A stretch of DNA of 23,826 nt from a virus, in the IMG/VR virus record IMGVR_UViG_3300009496_000076, positions 1-23,826 of that record, one strand, 5' to 3'. The notes beneath the pieces are model-generated. The model made no database searches, was not told the DNA's origin, and saw only the letters and a program-made list of their open reading frames with translations. The position numbers and the translations under genes were made by a program. Positions within the stretch are counted from its first letter, which is position 1. Every line of letters begins with the position of its first letter. This document shows positions 1 to 7,440 of this stretch, one piece after another.

Positions 1-353
1 TAGCCAATGCATGGGCTGATCCAGTAGGAAATGGAACATTTTCTAGACTAAACACTTTAAATACTTCAAATCATTATGTACCATTAGCATCTTCAACTAG
101 TAACATTAGTTATACTGAAAATGTTACTTTATCAGGAGGAACAACTGTACCAACCGGTGTTATTCCATGGAAAGACAACGCCGGCGGAGTTGTATCAGCT
201 AATGATATAATTGGTATTCATATTATATTGCCAGAAGGGTTTACCGGAAATATTGATGCTATAGCATTTAATTATACAAACGTTACATCAGGTAATGATG
301 GTAACAGTGTAACTGTGCCAATATTACAAAATGTTTCATCTGGTAACTTATAA
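1..353 (+). CDS. C-terminal part of an unidentified virion/fibre-type protein (5' truncated)
   Basis: An open frame enters from the left edge (codons in phase with position 3) and ends at TAA 351-353, giving about 116 residues. The piece is rich in Thr, Ser, Asn, Gly and Val, has no obvious membrane segment, and reads like the beta-rich tip of a phage structural protein (for example ILPEGFTGNIDAIAF and VTVPILQNVSSGNL). It sits directly before a run of tail-fibre genes in the same direction, 32 bases from the next start, which supports a virion role. I recognise no family and the N-terminus is outside the window, so fibre, adhesin or other decoration protein are all possible. Confidence 0.6.
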   Translation, partial: ANAWADPVGNGTFSRLNTLNTSNHYVPLASSTSNISYTENVTLSGGTTVPTGVIPWKDNAGGVVSANDIIGIHIILPEGFTGNIDAIAFNYTNVTSGNDGNSVTVPILQNVSSGNL

Positions 354-385
354 GAGATATTAAATAAAAAATAGGAAAATAAAAA

Positions 386-1465
386 ATGGCTAATTCATTT
401 GTAAATGATACATTAACAGAAATTGCAGTAAAGCGATTATCCGGTAAAGCACAAACTAGTACTAGATTAACAATAGAAGGAGAAACAATAGGTTCTACAG
501 TATCAGTTGCAGCATCAACTGTATTTGGAGAAGAAGTACCTAACGATCCGTCAGGAACATTATTTGCATTAACTACAAATGTTGAAAAAGTAAGATTTGA
601 ATTATCTCCAATTCCAGATTCATTTTATCAAGCAACAGATGCTGAAACAGGCGAAGGAACTGGAGTAACAACGTATCATGGATATGCATTAAAAATAACT
701 GGTTCATATAATGTAAATTCATCTAATCCAGCTAAAGGTACTGGAGTATTTCAAGATGGATTTCATTTAAGTGGTTCGAGAGGAGCTTTACAAATAGTTC
801 CACCAAATCAATCTTCTTTAAAGGGAGATGCAAATAAATATAATGCAAAAATTTATTCTACAAATGGACCACAAATTGCTGCAGATTCTAGTATTGATTG
901 GTATCTAGATCAATTTGCAGGAATATTATTTATAGAAGATCCTGTTGATTATGGAACTATAGGATCTCCAAATGCTGCTAACCTCGTACCTTATGTAGTA
1001 GAATCATATATCTATACTGGTAAAATGGTTAAAACTAGATTAGATGAAGCTAGTCCTAGTACCGGAGGCGGAGGACATTTCCTAGCAACAGGATCAGCAG
1101 CAAGTCCCGTATCAGCTTCATTAAATGTTGGAACAGATGATATATTTAAAATATCCAGCGGATCAACAGATCTAGTAACATTATCAACTACTGGTGGCCA
1201 AACTAATTTCAATATAAATGGTAATTTAGTAGCTACACAATACATTGTTTCATCTTCTGTATCATTCTTTACACAATCATTCTCTTCTGGATCAACCATA
1301 TTTGGTGACACATTAGACGATACACATTTATTTACAGGATCATTATTTTTTACTGGTAGTTCAACATATGCAACTATGAGTAACTCCGGATATCATGAAA
1401 TTGCATATCAAACTTCTAGAGGCGGATTAAAATTTAGTCATGTAATTGATGGGGGATCATTTTAA
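386..1465 (+). CDS. Tail fibre / fibre-connector protein with virion-anchoring N-terminal region
   Basis: This 359-residue protein starts at an ATG preceded by TAGGA at good spacing. Residues about 90-215 resemble the anchoring region of marine T4-like fibre proteins: a YALKI.GSYN segment, then DWYLDQFAGILFIEDP and YVVESYIYTGKMV, matching the pattern W-x-D-x-(F/Y)-(A/P)-G-I-L-F followed by YIYxGK. A Gly-rich hinge (STGGGGHF) follows, and then a Ser/Thr/Gly-rich beta-helix-like tail with FFTGS repeats. Proteins of this type attach fibres to the baseplate. Three bases separate it from the next gene, so the two are probably co-expressed. The role is inferred from pattern resemblance and context, and the receptor is unknown. 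Confidence 0.65.
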   Translation: MANSFVNDTLTEIAVKRLSGKAQTSTRLTIEGETIGSTVSVAASTVFGEEVPNDPSGTLFALTTNVEKVRFELSPIPDSFYQATDAETGEGTGVTTYHGYALKITGSYNVNSSNPAKGTGVFQDGFHLSGSRGALQIVPPNQSSLKGDANKYNAKIYSTNGPQIAADSSIDWYLDQFAGILFIEDPVDYGTIGSPNAANLVPYVVESYIYTGKMVKTRLDEASPSTGGGGHFLATGSAASPVSASLNVGTDDIFKISSGSTDLVTLSTTGGQTNFNINGNLVATQYIVSSSVSFFTQSFSSGSTIFGDTLDDTHLFTGSLFFTGSSTYATMSNSGYHEIAYQTSRGGLKFSHVIDGGSF

Positions 1466-1468
1466 CGA

Positions 1469-1843
1469 ATGTCGACAGGAAACGTAATAAGATTAAGAAG
1501 ATCCACAACTGCAGGATCAACTCCATTAGTAAGTACGTTACAATCTGGAGAATTATCAATTAATGTATATGACGGAAAATTATTTTTCAAAAGATCAAAA
1601 GATGGTAGTGATACAATAGAACAAATATTTACTACAGACACATTTGTTACAGGATCATTACAATTTAAACCTGATAGCGCAGAAACAAATATATTAGAAG
1701 TACATGAAAATAATAGTACTTCAGCTTTGATAATAACATCACAAAGTATAATGACATTAAGAAAACAAGAAAGAGCAACACCTAATCCATCTTCTGGAGG
1801 AATTATGTATTCCGGTAGTTCATTTTGGGTAGGTTTAGATTGA
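1469..1843 (+). CDS. Small fibre protein with Mtd_N-like N-terminal domain
   Basis: This is a 124-residue protein. Its N-terminus (residues about 5-45) reads VIRLRRSTTAGSTP, then LQSGELSINVYDGKLFFKR. That is the characteristic pattern of the N-terminal domain of the major tropism determinant and many phage fibre proteins (R-R-S-T-T-A-G ... L-x-x-G-E-L-x-I-N-x-x-D-G-K-L-(F/Y)). The rest is short: a FVTGSLQF beta segment, an EVHENNSTSALIITS stretch, and a C-terminus ending in SGSSFWVGLD, which resembles the 'G-x-x-Y-x-S-x-x-(F/Y)-W-x-G' ending of some fibre caps. The ATG lies three bases after the previous stop, with a purine-rich GGGGGA upstream. It is probably an accessory fibre or a cap assembled on the preceding protein. 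Confidence 0.65.
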   Translation: MSTGNVIRLRRSTTAGSTPLVSTLQSGELSINVYDGKLFFKRSKDGSDTIEQIFTTDTFVTGSLQFKPDSAETNILEVHENNSTSALIITSQSIMTLRKQERATPNPSSGGIMYSGSSFWVGLD

Positions 1844-1865
1844 TCTCGTTTTCTTAATATAATGG

Positions 1866-1873
1866 TATTTATA
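1866..1873 (+). promoter_or_regulatory. TATTTATA element, candidate phage promoter
   Basis: TATTTATA within a 100-base AT-rich gap, 70 bases before the ATG at 1944. It is one of nine TATTTAT(A/T) copies found in the intergenic gaps of this window. Promoter function is inferred from recurrence and position. Confidence 0.35.
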
Positions 1874-1943
1874 TATAGTATAAAGCATACATAATATAAT
1901 TAAATAAAAATATAATAAAAATTAAAAACAAAAAGGATTTAAA

Positions 1944-3182
1944 ATGGCAACATGGAAAAAAGTCATTGTCTCTGGTTCAACCGCTGATCTAGCAAATGTA
2001 CAAAATGCTGGTATTGCTTCTAATCAAGTAGTAGTAGGCGCAGGAGCAGGAGCAAATCAAGTTGGTAAGGCATTAACAGCCGGCCAAATATTAATGGGGA
2101 ACGCATCAGCTGTCCCAACAGGAACAAGCGTTTCTGGAGATGCAACATTATCAAATGCAGGAGTATTATCTATTGCAAATGATAAAGTAACGTCAACAAT
2201 GTTATCTGGAAGTATTGCAGATACACCAACAACAGGTGATTTAGTAAAAGTTGGTGCAAATGGAGCATTTACATTCTCTCCAGCAGCATCTACATTATCA
2301 GCAGGTAAAGGTATTGTAATACCATCAAATAATAAAATATCAGCTTCGATTGATGATTCAACTATTGATTTTGATGGATCAGAACAATTACAAGTTAAAT
2401 CTGGTGGTATAACAGCAACTCAACTTGCTGACGATGCAGTAACTGGAGATAAATTATCAAACGCAGTAAGCGGTTCAATTGTATTAAATACAGCGAAAGT
2501 ATCAAATGCAACTCACACAGGAGATGTAACAGGTGCAACTGCACTTACTATTGCTAACGATGCAGTATCTAACGCAAAATTAGCTAACATGACTCAAGGT
2601 ACTATTAAAGTTGGTGGTGGTTCAAATGCACCTACTGATTTAGATGCTAAAACAGCAGGACAGATTTTAGTTGGTGATGGAACAGATGTTAACTCAGTAG
2701 CAGTATCAGGCGACGTAACTTTAGATTCAACTGGTGCAGTAACAATTGCAGACGATTCAGTTAATGGCGATAAATTAACTGATAATATTACAATAGCTGG
2801 TAATTTAACAGTAACAAGTGATTTAATAGTTAACGGAACAACTACAGAAGTTAGAACTGCCAATTTAAATATTGAAGACAAATTCATATTATTACAATCT
2901 GGTTCAGATGCCGCAGCTGCCGGCGATGTAGGTATTATATTTGGAGGAGTTTCAGCTGAACCAACTGTTGATTCATTTAGTTCTGGGCAAGGTTCATCAT
3001 TATTTGTTGATAAAGAATTACAAAGACTATCTTTAAGTAATGGCGCTGTTAGCCACGGTGCAACCGCAGCAACAGTAGGAGCACATATACCATTAGTAAC
3101 TACCGGATCATTAACCGCAATAACACAAGTAGGTAACTTTAAAGTTGACGCTAGTGGTGATCTATTTGTATATGCAGGATAA
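1944..3182 (+). CDS. Repeat-rich tail fibre protein with WKKVI-SGS N-terminal tag
   Basis: This is a 412-residue protein with an AAGGA ribosome binding site. The first residues, MATWKKVIVSGS, are nearly the same as the start of the fibre gene at 3646. The body is a series of degenerate repeats of the type AGQIL(M/V)G(N/D)..., (S)GD(A/V)TL...GA(V)(L/T)(S/T)IA(N/D)D(A/S)V...(A/D)KL, visible at residues about 45-90, 165-205 and 225-275. A conserved fibre segment follows (GNLTVTSDLIVNGTTTEV, NIEDKFILLQSGS, GDVGIIFGG). Such repeats form trimeric beta-structured shafts in phage fibres. A strong terminator lies right after it, so this may be the last gene of its transcript. Receptor and attachment partner are unknown. 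Confidence 0.75.
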   Translation: MATWKKVIVSGSTADLANVQNAGIASNQVVVGAGAGANQVGKALTAGQILMGNASAVPTGTSVSGDATLSNAGVLSIANDKVTSTMLSGSIADTPTTGDLVKVGANGAFTFSPAASTLSAGKGIVIPSNNKISASIDDSTIDFDGSEQLQVKSGGITATQLADDAVTGDKLSNAVSGSIVLNTAKVSNATHTGDVTGATALTIANDAVSNAKLANMTQGTIKVGGGSNAPTDLDAKTAGQILVGDGTDVNSVAVSGDVTLDSTGAVTIADDSVNGDKLTDNITIAGNLTVTSDLIVNGTTTEVRTANLNIEDKFILLQSGSDAAAAGDVGIIFGGVSAEPTVDSFSSGQGSSLFVDKELQRLSLSNGAVSHGATAATVGAHIPLVTTGSLTAITQVGNFKVDASGDLFVYAG

Positions 3183-3225
3183 TTATTAATTATATTAAGT
3201 ATATTTAATTTTATATTATATTTTT

Positions 3226-3255
3226 AAAGCAGGGAGAGATTCTCCCTGCTTTTTT
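3226..3255 (+). terminator. Strong intrinsic terminator after the repeat-rich fibre gene
   Basis: A perfect 12-base-pair stem (AAAGCAGGGAGA paired with TCTCCCTGCTTT, including the flanking A/T pairs) closes a three-base loop (GAT) and is followed by a T run. It lies 43 bases after the stop at 3182. It is the most GC-rich hairpin in an otherwise AT-rich gap. Confidence 0.9.
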
Positions 3256-3278
3256 ATATATAAATTTGTATTATTAAA

Positions 3279-3286
3279 TATTTATT
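3279..3286 (+). promoter_or_regulatory. TATTTATT variant of the recurrent promoter-like element
   Basis: TATTTATT within AAATATTTATTATTATAATC, 26 bases before the ATG at 3313 and just downstream of the terminator. That is where a new transcript would be expected to start. Confidence 0.35.
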
Positions 3287-3312
3287 ATTATAATCAATAT
3301 AGAAAGTTATAT

Positions 3313-3555
3313 ATGGCCTTTGTAAGAAATCAAAATAAAAAAAATGTTATTATAGAAAAACAAGATACCAATATTAATCGGTCATCTAAAAAGTTTCAAG
3401 AATCTAAAAATACACAATTTCAACCACAATTCACAAAATCTGAAGCAATATGGATGATGGGGTTAATTAAAAATCATACATTTAAAGGAGAAGAAGTACA
3501 AAAGGTTTATGAAGCAGTTGTTAAATTACAATTAATTGTTAATGAATCTAAATAG
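3313..3555 (+). CDS. Small conserved phage protein, function unknown
   Basis: This is an 80-residue protein with a basic, disordered-looking N-terminal half (many K, N, Q). The compact C-terminal half has the pattern T-K-S-E-A-I-W-M-M-G-L-I-K-N-H-T-F-K-G-E-E-V-Q-x-V-Y-x-x-V-V-K-L-Q, probably two helices around a F-K-G-E-E turn. I associate this 'IKN-x-TFKGEEVxxVYxxVxKLQ' pattern with small hypothetical proteins of marine T4-like phages, but no function is known to me. It lies alone between the terminator and the structured leader of the large fibre, with its own promoter-like element. A role in fibre assembly or regulation is possible but unsupported. Confidence 0.7.
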   Translation: MAFVRNQNKKNVIIEKQDTNINRSSKKFQESKNTQFQPQFTKSEAIWMMGLIKNHTFKGEEVQKVYEAVVKLQLIVNESK

Positions 3556-3560
3556 TTATA

Positions 3561-3568
3561 TATTTATA
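3561..3568 (+). promoter_or_regulatory. TATTTATA element upstream of the structured fibre leader
   Basis: TATTTATA six bases after the stop of the small gene and 77 bases before the ATG at 3646. A transcript starting just downstream would include the whole folded leader at 3585-3628. Confidence 0.4.
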
Positions 3569-3584
3569 TTAAAATAAACTTATT

Positions 3585-3628
3585 GTTGGCCCGAAAGGGA
3601 AGTGGGCAGTATTAATACTGTAACCAAC
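3585..3628 (+). promoter_or_regulatory. Structured RNA leader of the large fibre gene (three-way-junction-like)
   Basis: The leader can fold into an outer stem GUUGG/CCAAC (3585-3589 with 3624-3628) enclosing two hairpins. One is CCC-GAAA-GGG with a GNRA tetraloop (3590-3599). The other is CAGUA-UUAA-UACUG (3607-3620), a perfect 14-base palindrome in DNA. GGG at 3604-3606 can compete with GGG at 3597-3599 for CCC, so two conformers are possible. The AGGAG ribosome binding site (3635-3639) follows seven bases later. There is no T tail, so it is not a simple terminator. I do not recognise a known riboswitch or ribozyme. Function is inferred as translational control, RNA stability or processing. 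Confidence 0.45.
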
Positions 3629-3645
3629 CATAATAGGAGAAGTAA

Positions 3646-6357
3646 ATGCCAAACTGGAAAAAAGTCATTTTATCTGGCAGTAATGCCGTTCTAGCAGAAA
3701 TAACTGCATCAAGAAATTTATCAGGTAGTGGGACAGCTACCGCATCATATGGATTATTCACCGGATCTTTTGGAGGAGACGGGTCACAATTAACAAATGT
3801 TCCATCAACACCTTTCCCATTTACAGGTGACGCTTTAATTACTGGCTCATTAATAGTATCACAATCATATACAGTTGGAGACACAGACTCAACAGCATTA
3901 AGATTAATAGGATCAGGTTCAGTAAGTCAATCAGGAATATTTGAAGTAGAAGGATCAGCAGGCCCACTATTTTCAGTAGCAGATGGATTAGATGGTGTTT
4001 TAATGGAAGTAAATAATATTTCAGGTTTACCATTATTTCAAGTATCATCTTCAAATGAGGTATTCATTAATAGAGGTAATTTAACATCTGGTGTTACTAC
4101 TGCTACTGCGTCATTTGCATATTTCACCGGATCATTTGCTGGCGATGCATCTGGATTAACAAATGTCCCTGCAGGTTCAACACCAACCTTAGATGCAGTA
4201 ACAACAGCAGGTAATGTTACCTCAAATGCAATTACCGCAGGAACGATATCGGGATCTTCTTTCAAATTAAACAATGCAAATGCTTTATCACATACTGGAA
4301 ATGTTTTATATGTAGGTAATGCAAATGATTGGACTACTATAGAATTAGGTAGACAAACAACAGATGAAATTCATGTTAATGGTCTTTTAAAAGCAGAACA
4401 ACTTTTAAGAGCAGAACAAGGTATAATAGTTTCAGGTTCTACTATCTTTAAACCAACAACTTCTTCCCCAGCTAGTATAGAATTTTCCACGGAACCTTAT
4501 AGTGGTCAACGAACTCCAACTATAACATTAAAAAATGCCTCTGATCAAAAAACAGTTCATATAGGACATTCTATAAATGATGGCTTGTTTGAATTATATA
4601 ATTCTTCTGAAACTAGAGTTGTAAGTATTCAAGAACATTTTCAAGCATTTTCTCCTCCAGGTGGACTTAGTTCAGGGTATGGAACTTATTTTGGTGTAAC
4701 TAGTTCAATTTCTCCATCAGTAGCATCTCCAGATTCATATGTTAAAATAGCACATGATGGTTATAGTGCAGTACCTTATAGTATTTTACAACTAAATAAA
4801 AAAGGAACTTTTGCAGGTTCTGGCTCTATAACATTACAGGGCATAATGAACAGCAATAATAATTCTGCACCTTCAATAGGTATTACTTCTGTTAATGGAA
4901 ATAGAGTAGTTAATTTCGGAGGTCCTGGATTTGTAAATGCTGCTAACGTACATAATAACTATTTAAAATATGGATTACAAGTAGGAGGTGATTTTACAGG
5001 TAATTCCTCCAATATGGCCCTTACAGATGGTTCTTTAATAATGTCAGGATCAACTGGAGGATTTTCAGTAAAAAGTGTTTCAAGTGAAGCTGAAATTAAA
5101 ACAAATGATGGGGATACTACTTTAACATTAGGTACTACTTCTTCATTTTCATATGTGTCAGCTTCAGCATTTAAAGGTGATGGTTCAAATTTAACAAATT
5201 TACCAGCAGGTTCAACACCAACACTACAACAAGTAACAGACCAAGGTGCATCTACAACAAATGACATTCAAATAACAGGTTCATTAAATGTATCTGGATC
5301 AATAGATATAGAAATGCCATCTGGATCTGCTTTTACAATACATGAAGGCGATGCATCTACTAATTATGAAAATAGATTAGATTTTTTCTATGATGAGTCA
5401 GACCCAACATTAGAAATAGCAGCAAGAGCTGCAACATCTACATTAATATTAAGTAAAGATGGTGGCGGCTCATATAAAACAACACTTACGGGGTTAGGTA
5501 CATTAACTTATAAAGCAGCTGGAACAGATTATGGAGTTCAATTAGGCACATCATTTAAACCTGTTGCGACAAATCAACAAGATTTAGGATTTTATAATCG
5601 TAGATGGAAAAATCTTTATTTATATTCGACTAATAAAATTGGTTGGGGAACTACAAATGCAGATGACCATGCTGCATTTGCTCATACTTCCGGAACTGGT
5701 AAAATAACACTAGAAAGTGATGTGTATACTCCAATATTTGAATTAAATGGTCCTATAACAGCTTCGGCATTTAAAGGTGATGGTTCACAATTAACAAATT
5801 TACCAGATCCATTCCCATTTACAGGAAACGCAGGTATAACAGGATCATTATCTATAACAGGTTCAGGAGGATTATCAGTAGAATCATCAGGTTCAACAGT
5901 ATTTGAAGTAATAGGATCAGAAGGTACATTATTTTCAATAGATGATGATTTAGATGGAGTTATATTTACTGCAAATGATCGATCAGGTCTTCCAGTACTA
6001 GAAGCGTCAGCTTCAGGAGAAGTTTACATAGGAAAATCACCACAATCTTTATACACAACCGCAGTCATAAGTTCTAATAACGCTAACGTAACGCAGTCAA
6101 TTTATGGATTGGATACAAGTTCATATGGAGGAGCATTCTTTGAATACACTGCTCATTCGGGGTCAAACGCACGTGCAGGAAATATAATGTCTGTATGGAA
6201 TGGTTCAAGTCTTAATTTCACAGAGACTACCACAACTGATATTGGCTCAACATCAGATTTAGTTATGAAAGTTCATGTATCAGAAAGTCAAGCACAATTA
6301 GCAGCTTTCTCTACAAATGCAGGTTATAATATTAAAACAATAATAAAATCAATATAA
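3646..6357 (+). CDS. Large modular tail fibre protein
   Basis: This 903-residue protein has an AGGAG site upstream. It starts MPNWKKVILSGS, the same tag as the fibre at 1944. Four copies of a fibre motif F-x-G-(S)-(F)-x-G-D-(G/A)-S-x-L-T-N-(V/L)-P occur near residues 38-52, 160-174, 506-520 and 706-720. A PFPFTG module occurs twice (residues about 56-145 and 722-800), each copy holding FEV.GS.G.LFS(V/I).D.LDGV. Residues near 650-670 show DLGFYNRRWKNLYLYS, a common fibre element. The last 100 residues (YGGAFFEYTAHSGSNARAG, MSVWNGSSLNFTETTTTDIG, IKTIIKSI) match a C-terminal domain often seen on fibres of marine phages. It probably binds the host surface. It is followed after one base by the lectin-like gene. 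Confidence 0.85.
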   Translation: MPNWKKVILSGSNAVLAEITASRNLSGSGTATASYGLFTGSFGGDGSQLTNVPSTPFPFTGDALITGSLIVSQSYTVGDTDSTALRLIGSGSVSQSGIFEVEGSAGPLFSVADGLDGVLMEVNNISGLPLFQVSSSNEVFINRGNLTSGVTTATASFAYFTGSFAGDASGLTNVPAGSTPTLDAVTTAGNVTSNAITAGTISGSSFKLNNANALSHTGNVLYVGNANDWTTIELGRQTTDEIHVNGLLKAEQLLRAEQGIIVSGSTIFKPTTSSPASIEFSTEPYSGQRTPTITLKNASDQKTVHIGHSINDGLFELYNSSETRVVSIQEHFQAFSPPGGLSSGYGTYFGVTSSISPSVASPDSYVKIAHDGYSAVPYSILQLNKKGTFAGSGSITLQGIMNSNNNSAPSIGITSVNGNRVVNFGGPGFVNAANVHNNYLKYGLQVGGDFTGNSSNMALTDGSLIMSGSTGGFSVKSVSSEAEIKTNDGDTTLTLGTTSSFSYVSASAFKGDGSNLTNLPAGSTPTLQQVTDQGASTTNDIQITGSLNVSGSIDIEMPSGSAFTIHEGDASTNYENRLDFFYDESDPTLEIAARAATSTLILSKDGGGSYKTTLTGLGTLTYKAAGTDYGVQLGTSFKPVATNQQDLGFYNRRWKNLYLYSTNKIGWGTTNADDHAAFAHTSGTGKITLESDVYTPIFELNGPITASAFKGDGSQLTNLPDPFPFTGNAGITGSLSITGSGGLSVESSGSTVFEVIGSEGTLFSIDDDLDGVIFTANDRSGLPVLEASASGEVYIGKSPQSLYTTAVISSNNANVTQSIYGLDTSSYGGAFFEYTAHSGSNARAGNIMSVWNGSSLNFTETTTTDIGSTSDLVMKVHVSESQAQLAAFSTNAGYNIKTIIKSI

Positions 6358-6358
6358 T

Positions 6359-7072
6359 ATGGGAATCAGAAGAGGTTCAATATCAACCCCAATAATAGCG
6401 GATGGGCTAGTATTCAATATGGATGCTGCAAATAGGGCAAGTACTATACCTAGTACTAGTACTTTAAAAACATTTAATACTGTAGATACTGCTGTATCTG
6501 GTTCTATATCTACAGATGCAACATGGGAAGATGGATCTCCTTCCTCATTTGATTTTGATGGTACTGATGGTTATATAGGTTTTTCAAATCTAGGATCAAT
6601 ATGGAATATGGTTAATTCAGCTTATACTGTAAATCTTTGGTATAAACAACAACAAGGTAGTGGTACAGGTATGCCAATAATGCATTTTTATGGAGGTTCT
6701 GGAGGAAGTGCTGATATGTTTTGGATATACAATAGACCTCAATTTTCTAGATGGGATATGTATAATAATGGTGGTGCAGGAATTAATAGATTTGTTATTA
6801 CTACTACTACAGGTGTTTGGTATAATATGACCTTTACATGGTCAACATCTGAGGGTTTAATAAAGGCATATCAAAATGGTGTTTTTAATAGTAGTCAAGC
6901 ACAAACAGGAATCCCAGCATCAGGTAATACTAATTTTGAAATAGGTAGAGATAATATTCCCTCCACTAATTTAAATGCAAATATACCAAGTCTTCAATTA
7001 TACAACCGCGCCTTATCAGCAAATGAAGTTTTACACAACTACAATGCATTAAAAGGGAGATTTGGATTATAA
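6359..7072 (+). CDS. LamG/concanavalin A-like lectin-fold fibre protein
   Basis: This 237-residue protein starts one base after the previous stop. It shows the order expected of a LamG-type jelly roll: GLVFNMDAANRAS near residue 16, SFDFDGTDGYIGF (residues 63-75), the strand YTVNLWYKQ (89-97), WYNMTFTWS followed by IKAYQNGVF, NFEIGRDN, and a final LQLYNRALSANEVLHNYNALKG helix. The ending (L-Y-N-R-A-L-S-x-x-E-V-x-x-N-Y-N-A-x-K-G-R-F) is typical of phage-encoded LamG proteins. The fold binds glycans, so this is probably a sugar-binding fibre tip or decoration that works with the 903-residue fibre. No enzymatic residues are recognised. Confidence 0.8.
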   Translation: MGIRRGSISTPIIADGLVFNMDAANRASTIPSTSTLKTFNTVDTAVSGSISTDATWEDGSPSSFDFDGTDGYIGFSNLGSIWNMVNSAYTVNLWYKQQQGSGTGMPIMHFYGGSGGSADMFWIYNRPQFSRWDMYNNGGAGINRFVITTTTGVWYNMTFTWSTSEGLIKAYQNGVFNSSQAQTGIPASGNTNFEIGRDNIPSTNLNANIPSLQLYNRALSANEVLHNYNALKGRFGL

Positions 7073-7075
7073 ATA
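7068..7075 (+). promoter_or_regulatory. TATAAATA, exact match to the T4 late promoter consensus
   Basis: TATAAATA overlaps the stop codon of the lectin gene and lies 37 bases before the ATG at 7113. It equals the consensus recognised by the T4 late sigma factor gp55. This gap lacks the TATTTATA form found in most others. The match could be chance in such AT-rich DNA. Confidence 0.35.
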
Positions 7076-7112
7076 AATTTTCATTATAATAAAATTAAAA
7101 GAAAGTTACAAC

Positions 7113-7385
7113 ATGAAATCAAAAAAATTAGATAAAACAGATATTGAATCAATAACAAATGTACAAGGACAATTCACAGAATGTACCAATTCATTGGGTT
7201 TATTACAAATTGATGAAAAAACATTAAGCAACCAATTGCTAATGATTGAAGAAAAGAAAAATGAAATATTTAACAAATTTGATGAATTGAGAAAACAAGA
7301 ACAAGAACTAGTTCAAAGTTTGCAAGAAAAATATGGTCAAGGCCAAATAAATCTTCAAGAAGGCACATTTACGCCAAATAACTAG
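7113..7385 (+). CDS. Small coiled-coil conserved phage protein, function unknown
   Basis: This is a 90-residue, mostly helical protein. Residues about 15-72 are rich in Glu, Lys, Gln and Leu with heptad-like spacing (LLQIDEKTLSNQL, EEKKNEIFNKFDELRKQEQEL). They are followed by the motif EKYGQGQINLQEGTFTP. I associate the ending E-K-Y-G-x-G-x-I-(D/N)-L-x-x-G-x-F-x-P with small hypothetical proteins of T4-like marine phages. It lies between the fibre module and the sheath gene. Its position and coiled coil make a tail-assembly or chaperone role possible, but this is inference. An AGAAAG site precedes the ATG. Confidence 0.75.
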   Translation: MKSKKLDKTDIESITNVQGQFTECTNSLGLLQIDEKTLSNQLLMIEEKKNEIFNKFDELRKQEQELVQSLQEKYGQGQINLQEGTFTPNN

Positions 7386-7405
7386 TTTTTTCAAGTTTTG
7401 TTATA

Positions 7406-7413
7406 TATTTATA
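7406..7413 (+). promoter_or_regulatory. TATTTATA element before the tail sheath gene
   Basis: TATTTATA within GTTATATATTTATAATAAAC, 27 bases before the sheath ATG. It also contains TATAAT. The sheath is a high-copy late protein, so a promoter here is expected. Confidence 0.45.
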
Positions 7414-7440
7414 ATAAACATAATTATAGGAGAATAATCG

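Noticed and set aside
1469-1843. Diversity-generating retroelement suggested by the Mtd_N-like domain
   Set aside because: No reverse transcriptase and no template/variable repeat pair was found. The Mtd_N-like domain alone is common on ordinary phage fibres.
3585-3628. Possible tRNA, hammerhead or other known ribozyme in the fibre leader
   Set aside because: There is no acceptor stem, anticodon arm or T-loop, and the hammerhead core CUGAUGA is absent. I kept it only as an unclassified structured leader.
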